The notes: generated by a model not told the origin, from the sequence alone. A stretch of 48,099 nucleotides of DNA from Synechococcales cyanobacterium M55_K2018_004 (GCA_015295905.1 DVEB01000283.1:1-48099), one strand, 5' to 3'. Positions 18,001 through 26,796 are shown, numbered from the stretch's first letter. Made by a program: numbers and translations.

Positions 18001-20471
18001 ACTTGACGCACTTGATGATGCACTCCATCCATCAACACTATCCAACTTTCGGGCAAGATTTTGGAATATTTATTATCTAACTCTAGATTTACTGGATCAA
18101 TCTTAAAATTGAACCATTCTTCGTCTTCCAGGATGGGTGGAGGCGACCCTGGATGAATACCAACTGCTGTTGCAGGAACTGCTTTAAACGAAACAAACTG
18201 AGTTCCTACCAGCATCTTTGTATGATCGTTGGATAGCCCAAAGGAAAGTCCTCCCCAGGGAATAATTTTCTGTATATTCTGCTGTGTTGTATCCTCATAC
18301 CGAAAAATTCCCTCATTTGTGGCTGCAAAAATATATTGTGGTGTATCTGTTCGATTCATCGTAACAATCGAGCGAATCACCCCTGTCAGAGCTGGGTCTG
18401 TGGTGTGAGCTGCCCAGGTTAGCGTAGGCGCACTCAGATCACAAACGTAAATTCCTCGTTGGGTGGCAGCAAACAATTTGTTGGAGACGATCGCCAGCGC
18501 ATTGACTCGCTTATCCTCAGGTAGTAATTCATTCGAGACTGCAAACCAGGCTTGCCCTCCATCATCGGAGCGAAAGACCCCTTGGTCGGTTGCCGCAAAC
18601 AATCGATTGCCGGTGAGATTTCTCAGCAGACCACGCACGACTTGATTAGTGAAGCCTCGCCGACTCCAGTTCTGCCCTTGGTCAGCCGTAAAGAACAGTC
18701 CATCATCCGTTCCAGCAAACAATAATGGTGTGTTGATCGCAAAGTCAAAGGGCAACGTACTGCTGACCGTTAGGGGTTGCGTTGAAGTTAGCGTAATAGG
18801 CGGATTAACCGTGATGCGGGCGGTATATTGAGAGGCTGCAATACCGATAATTGTGCGTGACACTCCGGCAATTCTGACCGATTGATTAACCGCAAACCGG
18901 GGTAGCACCGTATTGGCCCGAATCGTAATCTGGTTGCTTGAGGCTGCAGCCGTTGCGGTTAATCGATTGCCTGTGTCGAACGTGAACCCCTCTGGCCCAA
19001 AGGCGGGGGCAACTGTGAGCCGCACCTCAGAGGTGAATTCGACATTCGTAATGGTTGTAACGGTGGTTGTTTGACCACCCGCCGTCAAAAAGGAACCAAT
19101 CACCAGGATATCTGGAGGAAATCCTGTCCCTGAGATCTCAATTCTCCCATCGGCTAACAGGTTACCTGTCCCTAGGGACGTTAAGGGAGGAGCCGTTGAA
19201 AATGAGACCTGTAGGAGCGATCGCACCACCGTGTTGGGAATGCCTGTGTTGACGGTACGGACATTGCTTGTTCCCTGGTTTTCGACCCGCACTGTGCCCA
19301 GGTGGAGTGGTGTCCAACTTTCCCCGTCATCTTTGCTGCGAAAGACGCCGCCGTCCGCTGTGCCCACAAATAGATGTCCGCTGGTTGGCGCAACATAAAC
19401 CGTCTGAATATTGAGATTAGTTAGGCCCGCATTCACTGCTTGCCAACTCGTCCCAGCATCTTTAGAGCGAAACACGCCGTTGTTAAACCCAGCGAAGTAG
19501 TAACCAGAAGGGGCGATCGCCACACAGCGCACATCCGCACTAGGGAGGCCGGCATTCATCGATTGCAAGCTGGCACCATCATCCCCGGTAAACAATACTC
19601 CCCCTTGGGTGATCTGCCGGTTCTCAGCAGCGGCTTCCTGCTTCAGAGTGTCGGGCACATCCTGCCAGCGGGGGGCATTGAAGCCAAAAACCCGCGCCTG
19701 TTGACGGAAGGCCAGCAGGGTTGGTTTTTGGGGCAGATTGATCAGGGGAGTCAGGGGTTTCCAGGTGATGCGGGTGTGGTCAGCGGGGACCACAATCTCC
19801 AGGCTCTCGACCGTCAGCAGGGTGCGTTTCTCAATCTCCTGGCCATCACCATCCAGCAGCAGCAGCGTATCACCCACCTGCAATCGGGTATTCACCCCTT
19901 GCAACAAGAGTTCGCGGTGTTTGGGGTGAATCAACTGCGGGCGGGTGGGGCGTGGCTTCAGGGCGTTCCATTCCAGTCGGGCGATAAAGTCGGTGCTGGT
20001 CTCAAAGGTCTGGGGCAGTTCTTCCTTCTCGGGGATGCTCAGCACCGCCGTGCCCTTGGGGATGTTGACCCGCGTCGGGGAACCGGGAGCGTCATCCACC
20101 GTGAAGGCCAGCAGGGTACTGGCAGCGACTCCGGGGTTGAGTTCATAGCCCACCATGCGAGCTAGTTCCAGCACTGACCGCAACTCGGTGGCCGTGTTCA
20201 AAAAGCCTTCGTTGGCGATCCGTTCCTGATAAAACGTGAGCACATCCGCCAGCACGGCAACGCTGTCCAGCAGGGCGATCGCTGGGTCATTCCGGTCGCG
20301 GGTGGTGAGTTGGCGCAGCGTCACACCTTGGGGGTGGTTGGGGCTGGGAAAGGACTGCACTAGCCGCCGCAGCAACCGTTTGCGGATGCTGTTGAAATCG
20401 CCCAAGCGGTAGGCCAGCGCCGGCAGACCGGGGCGGTTGTAGTAGGGCTTCGGCGGGGGAATCTCAGTCAT
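15000..20471 (-). CDS. eCIS baseplate-J-like protein with two propeller insertions
   Basis: A 1823-aa protein of the putative baseplate assembly (gpJ-like) family, roughly twice the usual length. The scaffold comes in three pieces: residues 1-295 (ALLDSVAVLADVLTFYQERI, then NEGFLNTATELRSVLELARM), about 780-940 (NLELDNKYSKILPESWIVLM), and about 1370-1823 (VTVIFGDGVSGMRLPTG, then TLGRIVSLQDYEDFTRAFSG). Between them lie two inserts with eight Asp-box motifs, for example FRSKDAGTSW (about 334), FRSDDGGQAW (634), FRSEDGQTW (1030), FRSTDGGVSW (1113) and FRSLDQGDRW (1303). Such S-x-D-x-G-x-x-W repeats occur in sialidase-, Vps10- and Ycf48-like propellers. The gene starts in an ATGA overlap with the upstream J gene and ends in one with the gpI gene, so the three are probably translated together. 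It should form the wedge of the baseplate; the propeller role is unknown. Confidence 0.88.
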   Translation of the reverse strand: MTEIPPPKPYYNRPGLPALAYRLGDFNSIRKRLLRRLVQSFPSPNHPQGVTLRQLTTRDRNDPAIALLDSVAVLADVLTFYQERIANEGFLNTATELRSVLELARMVGYELNPGVAASTLLAFTVDDAPGSPTRVNIPKGTAVLSIPEKEELPQTFETSTDFIARLEWNALKPRPTRPQLIHPKHRELLLQGVNTRLQVGDTLLLLDGDGQEIEKRTLLTVESLEIVVPADHTRITWKPLTPLINLPQKPTLLAFRQQARVFGFNAPRWQDVPDTLKQEAAAENRQITQGGVLFTGDDGASLQSMNAGLPSADVRCVAIAPSGYYFAGFNNGVFRSKDAGTSWQAVNAGLTNLNIQTVYVAPTSGHLFVGTADGGVFRSKDDGESWTPLHLGTVRVENQGTSNVRTVNTGIPNTVVRSLLQVSFSTAPPLTSLGTGNLLADGRIEISGTGFPPDILVIGSFLTAGGQTTTVTTITNVEFTSEVRLTVAPAFGPEGFTFDTGNRLTATAAASSNQITIRANTVLPRFAVNQSVRIAGVSRTIIGIAASQYTARITVNPPITLTSTQPLTVSSTLPFDFAINTPLLFAGTDDGLFFTADQGQNWSRRGFTNQVVRGLLRNLTGNRLFAATDQGVFRSDDGGQAWFAVSNELLPEDKRVNALAIVSNKLFAATQRGIYVCDLSAPTLTWAAHTTDPALTGVIRSIVTMNRTDTPQYIFAATNEGIFRYEDTTQQNIQKIIPWGGLSFGLSNDHTKMLVGTQFVSFKAVPATAVGIHPGSPPPILEDEEWFNFKIDPVNLELDNKYSKILPESWIVLMDGVHHQVRQVNTIENVQVNDFGLTGEVSRLQLREAIVPENYRRRETVLLVQSESLELAPDPLAIAPQQANIFFDPITRNQVFLSEYVPELLPKQQVIVSGQRIRAVVQHVGGVMRLQNDPNDAQNPNRWHRFPSPITSSGGTRDITAGLTHTGVTCLAVYRSQLIAGTAGGGVFRLKQQANLEVWEPINDGLPNRSIQSLAVQAGHLFAATPDGIFRSEDGQTWQDASRNLVARDVRSLLPLPTELLAATCNGGIVRSRDGGNLWSQAGLETLDVQTLARVRSPVLTQTLFAGTVDRGVFRSTDGGVSWQPLNRGLTNPNVTALVAYHRPGTGTVIATNTTVLGENTRFTEELAVGDDLIIAGVTRQVTAIVSDTVLQINHAISPEPVRSVPEDVDVQDDGSDALNAAILPPAPNPLELAQSPTPFQILRVLAGTAGSGIFVLLPDRDAENTRSLWKPASVQPLDLTIRCLVLEPRTLQVYAGTETAGIFRSLDQGDRWAAFNQGLTSLDSQLNPLGLVNTDFRAIIPFVGSLVAAGIGILISEDALLTAPIRAGDRLFVMAPPQPLLPRHPDPQLALEQRWRLQDRDGFVGVVLTPTPQDVVLEAAIAEDPSISEPATILLPPIDQQVPILTLEAPLQNSYDPATVSIFANIVPATHGETVPDEVLGSGDSSQPNQAFVLRKKPLTYVAATTPKGTISTLEVRVNEVQWQEVDSLFGHGPDEQVYITRRAQDGTVTVIFGDGVSGMRLPTGLENVRATYRSGMGLAGLMGGDRLSLLRVRPLGISEVNNPRPTSGAADPESITEARTSAPLTVRTLGRIVSLQDYEDFTRAFSGIGKARATVVSAGGVQTVHITVAASTGGVVPADSVLYTNLVQAIAQAHDPIQQVQVDSYERLLFNLEARLLIDPRYRPEPVLAQVQAVLTTRFAFEQRHFGQAVTSAEAIALMQAVAGVVAVDLDALYRRDRARSLEAVLPAQTARWDVDKRQILPAQLLLINPAGIGLRAEVSL

Positions 20472-23011
20472 CGTCCGCCCTCCAGGTTAAACGTAATGCG
20501 GCCCTTTTCAGGGGCGCTGGGGTCGTTGTCGAGTTGGGCAATTTCCAACCGTCCGAAGCTGATCTGGCCGCGTTCCAGCGCCTCGTTGCTATCTAGCCCT
20601 AGTCGCTGAAAGCGCGTCACCACAACGGATTCCACACCAACCACCTGCATAGCAGTGGCGATCGCCCGACTCAGGTAAAGGGGTTGCCCAAAACTGAAAT
20701 TGTTGGGATGAAAGAAGCCCAGTTGCCCATTCTCTAAAACACCCTTGCTGAAGCTCTTCACCAGGGCATCCCTGACCTGAGCGCGGAAGTAATCGGGCAA
20801 CACCTGCACCTGAAAGGCTAGGTCCAGCGGCACAAAGCGGGGACTTTCGATCTCCAGATCGTGGCCAGTGAGGCGAAATCGTTCCAGGAAGGCGCGTAAC
20901 TCCCGCTTGAAGGCAGCATCAACGGGTAGACCGTCCTGCCGGTCTACTGTAATGAAAATGGTGTACCAGCTTCCTGTCCAGCGGCGCGTTGCCAGGGCTT
21001 TGGCCACCCCAGGAAAGCGCTGGGCAATGTCGGCGTAGTCGGCTTCGGTGACAGCCCGCTGTAGGGTTTTGAATTGCTGGGGGGCATACAACCGCACTTG
21101 GTCTAGTGGCTCAGGGTCAAGCCCACCCACAGCCGGGAGGGGATTGGCGATCGCACTGGGCCCGCTGAGGGCGTTGCGGAGGGTGGCGGCTAGGGTGGGG
21201 TCGGCTGTGTAGGCGTGGGCGATCGCCCCAGCTCCCACATTCCCAGCGGTGCCGTTGCCGACACGGTAGATTGCAGTGAACTGGTGGCCCGGCGTGGGTC
21301 TCCGTCCCTGCTCTCCATCGCCAAACCGTAGCATCACCCGTCCATCCTCCTGCGGCTCCACTACAAACTCGCGGGCAAAGCGACTGCTGTTCAACAGGTC
21401 TTTCTGGGGCTGCCAACGATGCGGTGGCAGGTTGGGGTCATTGCCCTGTTCCTCTAAGAGAATGGCCGGTTGAACCAGCAGCGAATTCATAGGATCCATG
21501 GGACTGGATGGCTCTAGTAACGCTTTAGCAGCGGCAAGGGTGGCATCAAACACCACAAATTTGCCCTGCGCTGTGCGGATCTTGCCCTGCTGAGTCAGTG
21601 GTCCCTCCGGTAAGCGGGGCCGGAATCGTTCGCCCACGGCTACTGTCCCTAAGTGCTGTTGCTCGGCAGCAACGATGGTGCGTCCGTGGTCAGCCAGAAG
21701 GATATTGCCCCGCGCTACGCTGAAATCGCTGAGGGGGCGATCGCCAATTCGCTTGGCAATCACCAGCGGGAAGGGGAGGGCATCGTCTGGGTGCCACTGG
21801 ATTTCGAGAATTTGCAGACCAAACAATGGGTCTTCCGTGGCGTTGACCTGCGTCAGGCGCACCAAGTGACGGTGGTTGCGATCGGCATCCAGGGGGTCGC
21901 CGCTGTCAGATCCCTTAACCTCCTCTAGCAGCAATACTATCCCCGGCTTCAGCAGCGAGGCCAGGGTGCCGTGGCGGTCGTCTAGGGTGGCGGCGGTGGT
22001 GCCGGCGGGCAGAGTGCAGGTGGCATCGCCCCAGGTGTAGAACCGCATCTCGTTGCAGGCAGGGAAGAAACGAGCAGCATGCAGCGGCTCAAACACAGGG
22101 AGATGGGTGGCGATCGCCGCTGCGTAGTCCTTTGGGGACAGCAGGGCAGGCAGTCCCGGCAGGCGGGTCAGGAACTGGATACCAGGGTTACCGGGAGTCG
22201 GTTGCGGCAGTGAAACGGCTTCACTCACCTGAAAACTCAGCCACACACGGGCATTGCGGCCATCGTTTAGGGTGTAATTCAACAATCGCGCATGACGACG
22301 CACAGAGGAACGCCGCCGCGCTGTTCCCAGATAGGCCTCTGTGGCCACTGCGTCCTGAAAGTAGCTGAGGTGGTCAGCAACGTAGGCCACCAGTTCCACC
22401 AGAAGGTTCCCCACATCAGCAGGGCTGCGTTCTGTCCAGGCGGGCATGGTGACGGCCAGCCGATCCAGCATCAGTTGTCGAAAGCTGGCGAAATCTTTGG
22501 CAAGATAGTCGATCGCCGGTGGAGCAGTTCCCGGCTCAGAGGTCGCCGTCGTAGCCTCACAGTCCACTTCGCTGGTCTCATGGCTGCGAAAGGTAAATTC
22601 CACCTGCGACAGTTGGTGGTCAAACCCTGGCGGCGGTTGATCTGGATTATCCTTGTCGATGGGAGAGCGCACCAGCCGCAGCAAGTAGGGCATTGCCTGA
22701 CCGGGGCGATCGAGCGTTAGGGTGAGGCGGTTGCCCCAGACGCTCACACTTTCGACCTCAACGGTCATGGGACTGACAACGGGCCTGCTGGCCGTTGGGA
22801 CTGGCGCAATTCGCAGGTTTTCAGCACTCAGCAGCGGTTCTTCGGGATTTTGTCGAAGCGGGTGGATAAAGTAGACCAGCAGAGTCTTGGGGTCTGCGGC
22901 AACCTCCAGGTAATCGATTCCATTCAGGCGGGGGAGGCCGTCCTGATCGCGGTAGTTTTGCACAGCCACACGGCGGCGCTCATTGGTGCAATGATGCTGA
23001 GTGCTAGACAT
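20468..23011 (-). CDS. eCIS baseplate J-like protein
   Basis: An 847-aa member of the gpJ-like baseplate assembly family, of normal size and without propeller repeats. I chose the ATG at 23011 (MSSTQHHCTNERRR), which overlaps the gp25 gene end by 8 nt; a frame 27 codons longer is open but its start lacks family-like sequence. Motifs include IDYLAKDFASFRQLMLDRLA (about 200), typical of the family, then NLLVELVAYVADHLSYFQDA, FGDGEQGRRPTPG, and a C-terminal GQISFGRLEIAQLD. In T4 and P2 terms it is the gp6/gpJ wedge component that links the hub ring to the periphery and triggers sheath contraction. Its stop overlaps the start of the next, propeller-bearing J-like gene. Confidence 0.92.
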   Translation of the reverse strand: MSSTQHHCTNERRRVAVQNYRDQDGLPRLNGIDYLEVAADPKTLLVYFIHPLRQNPEEPLLSAENLRIAPVPTASRPVVSPMTVEVESVSVWGNRLTLTLDRPGQAMPYLLRLVRSPIDKDNPDQPPPGFDHQLSQVEFTFRSHETSEVDCEATTATSEPGTAPPAIDYLAKDFASFRQLMLDRLAVTMPAWTERSPADVGNLLVELVAYVADHLSYFQDAVATEAYLGTARRRSSVRRHARLLNYTLNDGRNARVWLSFQVSEAVSLPQPTPGNPGIQFLTRLPGLPALLSPKDYAAAIATHLPVFEPLHAARFFPACNEMRFYTWGDATCTLPAGTTAATLDDRHGTLASLLKPGIVLLLEEVKGSDSGDPLDADRNHRHLVRLTQVNATEDPLFGLQILEIQWHPDDALPFPLVIAKRIGDRPLSDFSVARGNILLADHGRTIVAAEQQHLGTVAVGERFRPRLPEGPLTQQGKIRTAQGKFVVFDATLAAAKALLEPSSPMDPMNSLLVQPAILLEEQGNDPNLPPHRWQPQKDLLNSSRFAREFVVEPQEDGRVMLRFGDGEQGRRPTPGHQFTAIYRVGNGTAGNVGAGAIAHAYTADPTLAATLRNALSGPSAIANPLPAVGGLDPEPLDQVRLYAPQQFKTLQRAVTEADYADIAQRFPGVAKALATRRWTGSWYTIFITVDRQDGLPVDAAFKRELRAFLERFRLTGHDLEIESPRFVPLDLAFQVQVLPDYFRAQVRDALVKSFSKGVLENGQLGFFHPNNFSFGQPLYLSRAIATAMQVVGVESVVVTRFQRLGLDSNEALERGQISFGRLEIAQLDNDPSAPEKGRITFNLEGGR

Positions 23012-23360
23012 TTTGTGAGAGCTCCACCACCTGTCGTTGCTGGGTGCGTTTGACGATGTATTGGATGGTGATGGTGAGGCGAGACTCTTCACTTTCGACC
23101 TCCACCCCCTCGACGACCATCAATTCACCTAACCATTGCTCTAACGCTCCGGTAATTAAGAATTGAGTGGCTGCAGCCAGTTCTTCACGATTGGGTGCAA
23201 AGATGAGTTGCTGTACGCCGCTGCCAAAATCGGGGCGGTTCACTCGTTCGCCGGGAATGGTGAAAATCACCTGTTCAATCATCTGCCGAATGTGCAATTC
23301 ATCACTGGCATCGGCAGTCCGTCCCCGGCCATCGACCCGAAATGGGTATCCCACCTGCAT
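23004..23360 (-). CDS. eCIS gp25-like baseplate wedge protein
   Basis: A 118-aa protein of the GPW/gp25 family. I start it at ATG 23360 (MQVGYPFRVDGRGRTADAS), preceded by GGGGAT at good spacing; the longer frame to 23426 runs into the PAAR gene. IRQMIEQVIFTIPGERVNRP, then DFGSGVQQLIFAP, is the family signature (T4 gp25 has the same PGER...R-P-x-F-G arrangement). Gp25 seeds sheath assembly on the baseplate. The gene starts 2 bp after the PAAR stop and overlaps the J gene by 8 nt, so translation is probably coupled. Confidence 0.95.
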   Translation of the reverse strand: MQVGYPFRVDGRGRTADASDELHIRQMIEQVIFTIPGERVNRPDFGSGVQQLIFAPNREELAAATQFLITGALEQWLGELMVVEGVEVESEESRLTITIQYIVKRTQQRQVVELSQNV

Positions 23361-23362
23361 AG

Positions 23363-23686
23363 TCACATCCCCTTTACTCGCGGTTGAGCCAGTATCACGG
23401 TCAACGGTGTCCCCGTGGGCACACAAATGGCTTTACTGTCTTGCAGCAGGACGGGCAGCCCCATGACTTTCACCCGCAACGCCGCAACGATCCAGGGGGC
23501 ACTGACGCAGGGACCAACATTGGCCGGGGGCGGAGGGTTGGCGCACCCCGCAATGACGAAGGGTGGCCCCTGCGTGACGACGGGCACCCCCATGACGCGC
23601 ACCCGTGGATTGGGCAGAGTGGGCTTGGCCTGTCCTCCGTGGGCACAAATCACAGTCGATGTGGCGTTGAGTAGAAAACCTGGCAT
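23363..23686 (-). CDS. PAAR-like spike tip protein
   Basis: A 107-aa protein, MPGFLLNATSTVICAHGGQA at the start, with further beta repeats (RVRVMGVPVVTQGPPFVIAG and RVKVMGLPVLLQD). Its size, Cys/His content (C14, H16) and position right after the spike gene fit the PAAR-like tips of eCIS and T6SS, which cap the needle and bind a metal ion. Two halves of the protein look alike, as expected for a PAAR cone. It carries no effector extension, so cargo is not fused to the tip. Confidence 0.85.
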   Translation of the reverse strand: MPGFLLNATSTVICAHGGQAKPTLPNPRVRVMGVPVVTQGPPFVIAGCANPPPPANVGPCVSAPWIVAALRVKVMGLPVLLQDSKAICVPTGTPLTVILAQPRVKGM

Positions 23687-23737
23687 GGCGATCGCTCTCT
23701 CAGTGTGGTTTGGTTCCTCAATCTGAATCCCCCTGCT

Positions 23738-24538
23738 CTAAATCACCTCCAGGGCACCGTTGTTGACATTCACCGAAATGGGAGAAAGTATAATGCTGGC
23801 AGCCGTATTGCTGATATCCACCGTTGCCGGAGTCACCTTCAGATTGGCAACGGCAGCCCCTAACTCCACCCCACTCGCAGCAATCTTGACTGTGGCAGGG
23901 GGATACGTAATTTCAGTGCCACTCGTCGTTGCCAGCTTGAGGCTGGCTGGCAGTGCTTCCAGACTAATGCCAGTGAGCATGAGCTGGACAGAAACTGCCC
24001 CTTCTTGCAGTTCAATGTCTTGGAGTCGGAGTGTCACCCTGGAGGTCTCACCAATCTTGAGTTCAATCTCTGTTGGGGTCATCTTCACGGAGGTCAGTTC
24101 ACCAATTTTGAGTTGAATCCCCGTACTGTCAAACACCATTTTTTGCGGCAGGCCAGCGATCGCCGGAGCAGCACAATCGACCTGCAATTTACCCGCTCCA
24201 GGAATATCATCCAGCGTGATCTTGAAACTTTCGGTCTTCAACATTTTTGTCGTTGGTAGGGCCTGAGGACTAGCGGGGTTCTGCTTCAGGTTCCAGAAAC
24301 AACCGCTCCAGATGGGATAGTCTGGATCACCAGCTTCAAATTCCACCCACACATTGGCGTCCAGCGGCGGGACGGCAAACCAACCGACTCCATTGCCCGC
24401 GTAGGGAGTGCAAGGCATGGCCCAGTTCAGGCGGTCTGACCCATAGACCGAGGGAATAGACACCTGTAGGCGGCCCAGTTGCAAGGGGTCGAGGTTACTG
24501 GCAACCTTGCCCCGATATTTCCCGAAAAAACGACGCAT
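23738..24538 (-). CDS. eCIS spike protein, gpV/gp5-like OB fold and needle
   Basis: A 266-aa protein. Residues 1-90 (FGKYRGKVASNLDPLQLGRL, then VSIPSVYG, then PLDANVWVEFEAGDPDYPIW) form the OB-fold domain of the gpV/gp5/VgrG family. From about 110 to the end there are repeated short beta motifs (LKIGELTSVKMTPTEIELKI, then GETSRVTL) as expected for a triple-stranded needle. The lysozyme domain of T4 gp5 is absent, so the spike has no built-in wall hydrolase. No clear Shine-Dalgarno is seen at ATG 24538. It is separated from the hub gene by 566 bp, the largest gap in this arm. Confidence 0.92.
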   Translation of the reverse strand: MRRFFGKYRGKVASNLDPLQLGRLQVSIPSVYGSDRLNWAMPCTPYAGNGVGWFAVPPLDANVWVEFEAGDPDYPIWSGCFWNLKQNPASPQALPTTKMLKTESFKITLDDIPGAGKLQVDCAAPAIAGLPQKMVFDSTGIQLKIGELTSVKMTPTEIELKIGETSRVTLRLQDIELQEGAVSVQLMLTGISLEALPASLKLATTSGTEITYPPATVKIAASGVELGAAVANLKVTPATVDISNTAASIILSPISVNVNNGALEVI

Positions 24539-25104
24539 AAGTTTAAGGGCGAGATGAAGCTAAAGGCGAGATTCAGGGCAAGAAAAGAAACGTCGCGGCG
24601 CCGTCCGGTTTACCTGTAGGCTAGACCATTCCTACTGCACCTTCAGGTTTCAAGCGGAACAATGAGCAATCTGGCTGCGACCCAATAGAGGCACCCTGCA
24701 AAACTGAGCATAGGGGGCACGGTACTTTCTCCGGTGAGCGGTTAACAACGCCTGCAGCCAATTGGGAAATCTCGGATTGGGAAATCTTTGACCAGATACG
24801 CTCCTCTAAATATAGCAAGTGATCGATCAACCAGGAAAAGCAGCAAGGAATTTGAATGCCTAAGAGGAGATGAAAAGGAGCGATCGCCTTGATAGTCAGT
24901 GTGATTTGTCAGCAACAAGCAACAGAGTGATTCGTCAGCACCATATCATGCCTCATCCAGGAACACCCTATCCCATGGAATGAATTAAGAATTTGTCTTT
25001 CAAAATTACTTTCATCATTGATTTTTTGGCATAACTTGAATTTTCTTGACAAACATTCGAGTTTCTTTGGCTGGATTTGTCTGGGGTTAGTCCTCACCAA
25101 CTTC
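24539..25104. other. Gap inside the minus arm, no gene seen
   Basis: This stretch lies between the hub gene end and the spike gene start. Short minus-strand open frames (for example 24621-24830 and 24909-25235) have no ribosome site and no family resemblance, and the second runs into the hub gene. The right half is AT-rich and could hold a promoter for the spike-to-fibre genes. I see no RNA gene. Confidence 0.5.
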
Positions 25105-26241
25105 CTAGACCGGTAATATAGGCACTGTTGTGAACAGTCCATCACGCGTAATCGTGAAATTCTGCTTATATTCACCCTGGCGAATCGTGTGATTGACCCG
25201 CTTGACGTAATACAGACCGTCGTAGCTGTAGCCAACTCCCCGCAACCCTACCAACTGCCGCAGTTGTAGTAGATTGCCATAGCGCACTGTATCGAGTTCC
25301 CCAGAAATAGTGACAACATTGTCGATCGATTGGTCAGTCGTGGCTTGGGCGCGGCTGAACGCCTGTACTAGAGAGCGTCCACTCTCTCGGAATTGCTCGG
25401 TCTGTTTGGTTGGTGCAATTAAATTTAAGGCTCCCTTCATCGATAGTGGAACTCGCAATGTGGTGAACGATCGCACTGGAATTTGGCGATTCGTCACCCG
25501 GTCTTGGACCTGCCCCTCAACCACCTTCGGTTCCAGAGGGTTGTGCTGAAAGCTGAGCGAGGTTGCATTGGTTTGGCCTCCCATGTTGACCGTAATTGCT
25601 TTTTGAGGAATGCCCACGCGGATTGGTGGTCCCCAGTAGGCTAGGTTTGCCCCGACTGCTGGCCCCGGCACAATAAAAAAGACGTAGCCAAAGCGTGCGG
25701 CTAAATCCTTAATGTATTGCAGGTCAGTCACTTGTTGGGTGGGCGATCGCTCGACAGGGATGGGGCGATCAAGTGAAGGCGGCGGTATCACCAGTGGCAC
25801 CAAGCCATACTTGGCATAACTTAGGACTAGACGATTCACAATAATCGTTTCATCCTGAGCCGGATACATCTCCGATTTTGTCTTCCGATCCATCATCACA
25901 CTGACATCCTCACCCGTCAGTGTGAAGCTAGCCTGCCCTGCTTCTGCGCTTGGACTGAACTGCTGGTTGGTAATAATGCCGTCCATCAAGACGCGCGGAA
26001 ATCCGTTAATCGTCACTACGACAATGACCCGGTTAAACGTCCGTAGCAATGGATGGGCAAGCAGTTGATACTCCTGCAACCCACTACTGCCCGATCGCCC
26101 CACACGAAAGACGATCTGAAACCCCGATCGACCCTCATCGCTCTGAGTGACTTCCACACTCTCAAGCGATTCTGTGAATAATCGCGGCGCTGGCATGGGA
26201 ACCACTGGCCCAAGCAATAACATGAGGTTGACACCACGCAT
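25105..26241 (-). CDS. eCIS baseplate hub protein, gpD/gp27-like
   Basis: A 378-aa protein of the phage late control gpD/gp27 type, the trimeric hub that joins spike to tube. ATG 26241 (MRGVNLMLLLGPVVPMPAPR) follows GAGGA at about 8 nt. The pattern is family-like: VTINGFPRVLMDGIITNQQF, ASFTLTGEDVSVMMDR, the SPTQQVTDLQYIKDLAARFG segment with YVFFIVPGP, and a C-terminal YGNLLQLRQLVGLRGVGYSY. Hub and spike are separate genes here, as in eCIS, rather than fused as in T6SS VgrG. Confidence 0.9.
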   Translation of the reverse strand: MRGVNLMLLLGPVVPMPAPRLFTESLESVEVTQSDEGRSGFQIVFRVGRSGSSGLQEYQLLAHPLLRTFNRVIVVVTINGFPRVLMDGIITNQQFSPSAEAGQASFTLTGEDVSVMMDRKTKSEMYPAQDETIIVNRLVLSYAKYGLVPLVIPPPSLDRPIPVERSPTQQVTDLQYIKDLAARFGYVFFIVPGPAVGANLAYWGPPIRVGIPQKAITVNMGGQTNATSLSFQHNPLEPKVVEGQVQDRVTNRQIPVRSFTTLRVPLSMKGALNLIAPTKQTEQFRESGRSLVQAFSRAQATTDQSIDNVVTISGELDTVRYGNLLQLRQLVGLRGVGYSYDGLYYVKRVNHTIRQGEYKQNFTITRDGLFTTVPILPV

Positions 26242-26355
26242 CGGAAAATCCTCAGGAGAGGTTCTATAGGGAAGGGGACCTTACATCGAATACGGTTCAC
26301 AATCAACTGTTGAATTGATATTGATGAATTGATATCGAATTGATCGCGATATCCT

Positions 26356-26646
26356 TTACGGTTGCGGCACCGGCACGCGCAAGGTCTGCACTGGTTCAGT
26401 CAGCAGTTCAGCCGGGTTCATTGTGTTGTTGGCATCACACACTACCCAAAAGCGTTCAGGATCTCCCAGGGTCTGCGCTGTGATCAAGTCCAATCGGTCG
26501 TTACGAGTGACAGTGACTTGCATCAGCAGGGGGAGGCGATCGCCCTGAGGCAAAAATCGCCTGCGTTTGTAAGTAATCTTGCGGCCATCCACCGTCGTGT
26601 ATTCCGCAGTTTCGATGGAAAAGTATCGACTACGTTCATCAAACAT
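26356..26646 (-). CDS. LysM-like small baseplate/tail protein
   Basis: A 96-aa protein starting MFDERSRYFSIETAEYTTVD, with AGGAG 8 nt before the ATG. The segment VTRNDRLDLITAQTLGDPER, then FWVVCDANN, then NPAELL, matches the LysM-like pattern of small eCIS and phage tail proteins (gpX or T4 gp53 type), in which the fold works as a structural clip around the hub rather than binding peptidoglycan. It lies between tube-adaptor and hub genes, the usual place. Confidence 0.8.
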   Translation of the reverse strand: MFDERSRYFSIETAEYTTVDGRKITYKRRRFLPQGDRLPLLMQVTVTRNDRLDLITAQTLGDPERFWVVCDANNTMNPAELLTEPVQTLRVPVPQP

Positions 26647-26796
26647 GGGGGCTACTCCTAAATTTTGGGAGTGTGGAATATGAACTTTGAATTAGAAATT
26701 AGAGATGAATTAGGGATTTTGAATTGGGATTAGGTTTGTGGAGCAGGTTAGGCCACTCGAAACTCAACGACAGCAATTCCTGCTCAAGGGCTTTGA

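Noticed and set aside
24621-25235. Minus-strand short frames between hub and spike as genes
   Set aside because: No ribosome sites, no family-like sequence, and one overlaps the hub gene.
23363-26241. Type VI secretion system
   Set aside because: Hub and spike are separate genes, the sheath is a single phage-type protein, and no TssJ, TssL or TssM membrane proteins are present.
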